From Oscillospiraceae bacterium (lineage in GTDB: Bacteria; Bacillota; Clostridia; Oscillospirales; CAG-272): a stretch of 40,665 bases of DNA. The notes beneath the pieces were generated by a model. That model was not told the origin of the DNA. It searched no databases and saw only the letters and a program-made list of their open reading frames with translations. The position numbers were made by a program, and so were the translations under genes. The stretch spans positions 1 to 40,665 of the forward strand of contig QAKK01000017.1 of the NCBI GenBank assembly GCA_003343845.1, in the 5' to 3' direction. This document shows, one piece after another, positions 40,243 to 40,665 of the stretch. Each line of letters starts with the position of its first letter. Position 1 is the first letter of the stretch.

Positions 40243-40605
40243 ATGAGCGTGCCTGAAAGTATTCTGCGTGGTAAATCGAAAGAGTTTGCCAAGCAAATTG
40301 TATTCCTTTGCCGTAGCATAAAAACGGCTTCTAAAGAATCGGTTCTGACGAATCAGCTTTTGCGCTCCGGCACAAGCATCGGGGCAAATATTCACGAGGC
40401 GCAGTATGCCCAAGGCAAAAAGGATTTTATCTCAAAGTTGGAGATCGCACAGAAGGAATGTTTTGAAACGGAATACTGGCTTGAGCTTCTTTTTGAAACC
40501 GGCTATATTGCAGAATCAACATACAAGCCTTTGCAAAATCAATGCGGCGCAATCAGAAGAATGTTGATTTCTTCGCTTAATACCGCAAAGGAAGACTGCA
40601 GATGA
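40243..40605 (+). CDS. Four-helix-bundle protein (S23/IVP-like, related to Avd)
   Basis: 120 aa from the ATG at 40243. GTGs at 40240 and 40249 are also in frame; 40249 is better spaced from GCGGGG. The whole chain matches the small S23-type four-helix-bundle family: KSKEFAKQIVFLCRSI, the hallmark LLRSGTSIGANIHEAQYAQ (about residues 43-61), KLEIAQKECFETEYWLELL and a C-terminal ISSLNTAK helix. Relatives are encoded in 23S rRNA intervening sequences, and Avd of diversity-generating retroelements shares the fold and binds nucleic acid as a pentamer. No reverse transcriptase is in the window. The gene is less GC-rich than its surroundings and is flanked by hairpin arrays, which suggests a mobile unit. 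Confidence 0.88.
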   Translation: MSVPESILRGKSKEFAKQIVFLCRSIKTASKESVLTNQLLRSGTSIGANIHEAQYAQGKKDFISKLEIAQKECFETEYWLELLFETGYIAESTYKPLQNQCGAIRRMLISSLNTAKEDCR

Positions 40606-40630
40606 ATAAGTGGATTGAAGAGTTTGCCGG

Positions 40631-40665
40631 TTTCGCATCGCGAAATCGGCGGCGCACAGCCGCCG
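40631..40665. repeat. Hairpins after the four-helix-bundle gene, running off the window
   Basis: TTTCGC-ATC-GCGAAA (40631-40645) and CGGCGGC-GCACA-GCCGCCG (40647-40665) follow the gene's stop codon closely. An ATG at 40602 overlaps the stop as ATGA and opens a frame to the window end, but the hairpin content argues for a second array, not a gene. The ATC loop is shared with the last hairpin of the upstream array. Confidence 0.6.

Noticed and set aside
40243..40605. A diversity-generating retroelement based on the Avd-like protein
   Set aside because: No reverse transcriptase, template repeat or variable repeat is visible in the window; similarity is to the fold only.
40602..40665. A coding sequence overlapping the four-helix-bundle stop by ATGA
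   Set aside because: The frame is cut by the window end and consists largely of two hairpins, which fits a second repeat array better.

Overview
The window looks like chromosome from an anaerobic, fairly GC-rich Bacillota (class Clostridia, most like an Oscillospirales-type gut or rumen commensal). The evidence is consistent: near-consensus sigma-A promoters with 17-bp spacers before most transcription units, AGGAGG-type ribosome binding sites, intrinsic terminators, many Sec lipoproteins with Cys lipoboxes, dockerin-like tails on glycosidases, a glycyl-radical enzyme with its activase, an Fe-S serine dehydratase and a ferrous-iron feoAB locus. The taxonomy is inference; no rRNA is present.

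Layout. 1-250: two copies of a structured repeat. 261-2066: SLH-domain surface protein. 2234-5967: operon of three paralogous lipoproteins with an FKBP/trigger-factor-like prolyl isomerase fold. 6048-7750: hslO (Hsp33) with a methyltransferase. 7952-11587: forward pgk-tpiA, a 144-bp tandem repeat and an Ldh2-family dehydrogenase. 11697-15146: solute-binding lipoprotein and an Asp-box (sialidase-like) secreted protein, followed by a 31-bp tandem repeat that interrupts a leftover signal peptide. 15719-18125: feoA-feoB-Cys-rich protein, divergent from a single-chain L-serine dehydratase (18316-19503). 19504-20084: palindrome and gene remnants. 20085-24585: two paralogous secreted GH43-like proteins with dockerin-like C-termini, followed by an esterase (24831-25667), a Fur/PerR-type regulator (25840-26214) and a membrane protein (26369-26869). 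26933-35983: a giant (2952 aa) secreted repeat protein co-oriented with a 57-aa peptide gene and preceded by a 260-nt leader with a terminator/antiterminator. 36519-39633: glycyl-radical enzyme and activase. 39912-39987: tRNA-Asn. 40029-40665: an array of small hairpins around a four-helix-bundle (S23/Avd-like) gene.

Functionally the window combines polysaccharide foraging (GH43 pair, esterase, propeller protein, solute-binding lipoprotein), a large cell-surface or secreted repeat protein, extracytoplasmic folding (FKBP triplet), iron uptake and regulation, and central fermentation (pgk, tpiA, sdaA, glycyl-radical enzyme). The points most worth following are the attenuator-like leader of the giant protein and its 57-aa partner, the hairpin array with the four-helix-bundle gene, the G10 tract in the ribosome-binding position of the Fur-family gene, and the promoter overlapping a terminator at 26921-26949.
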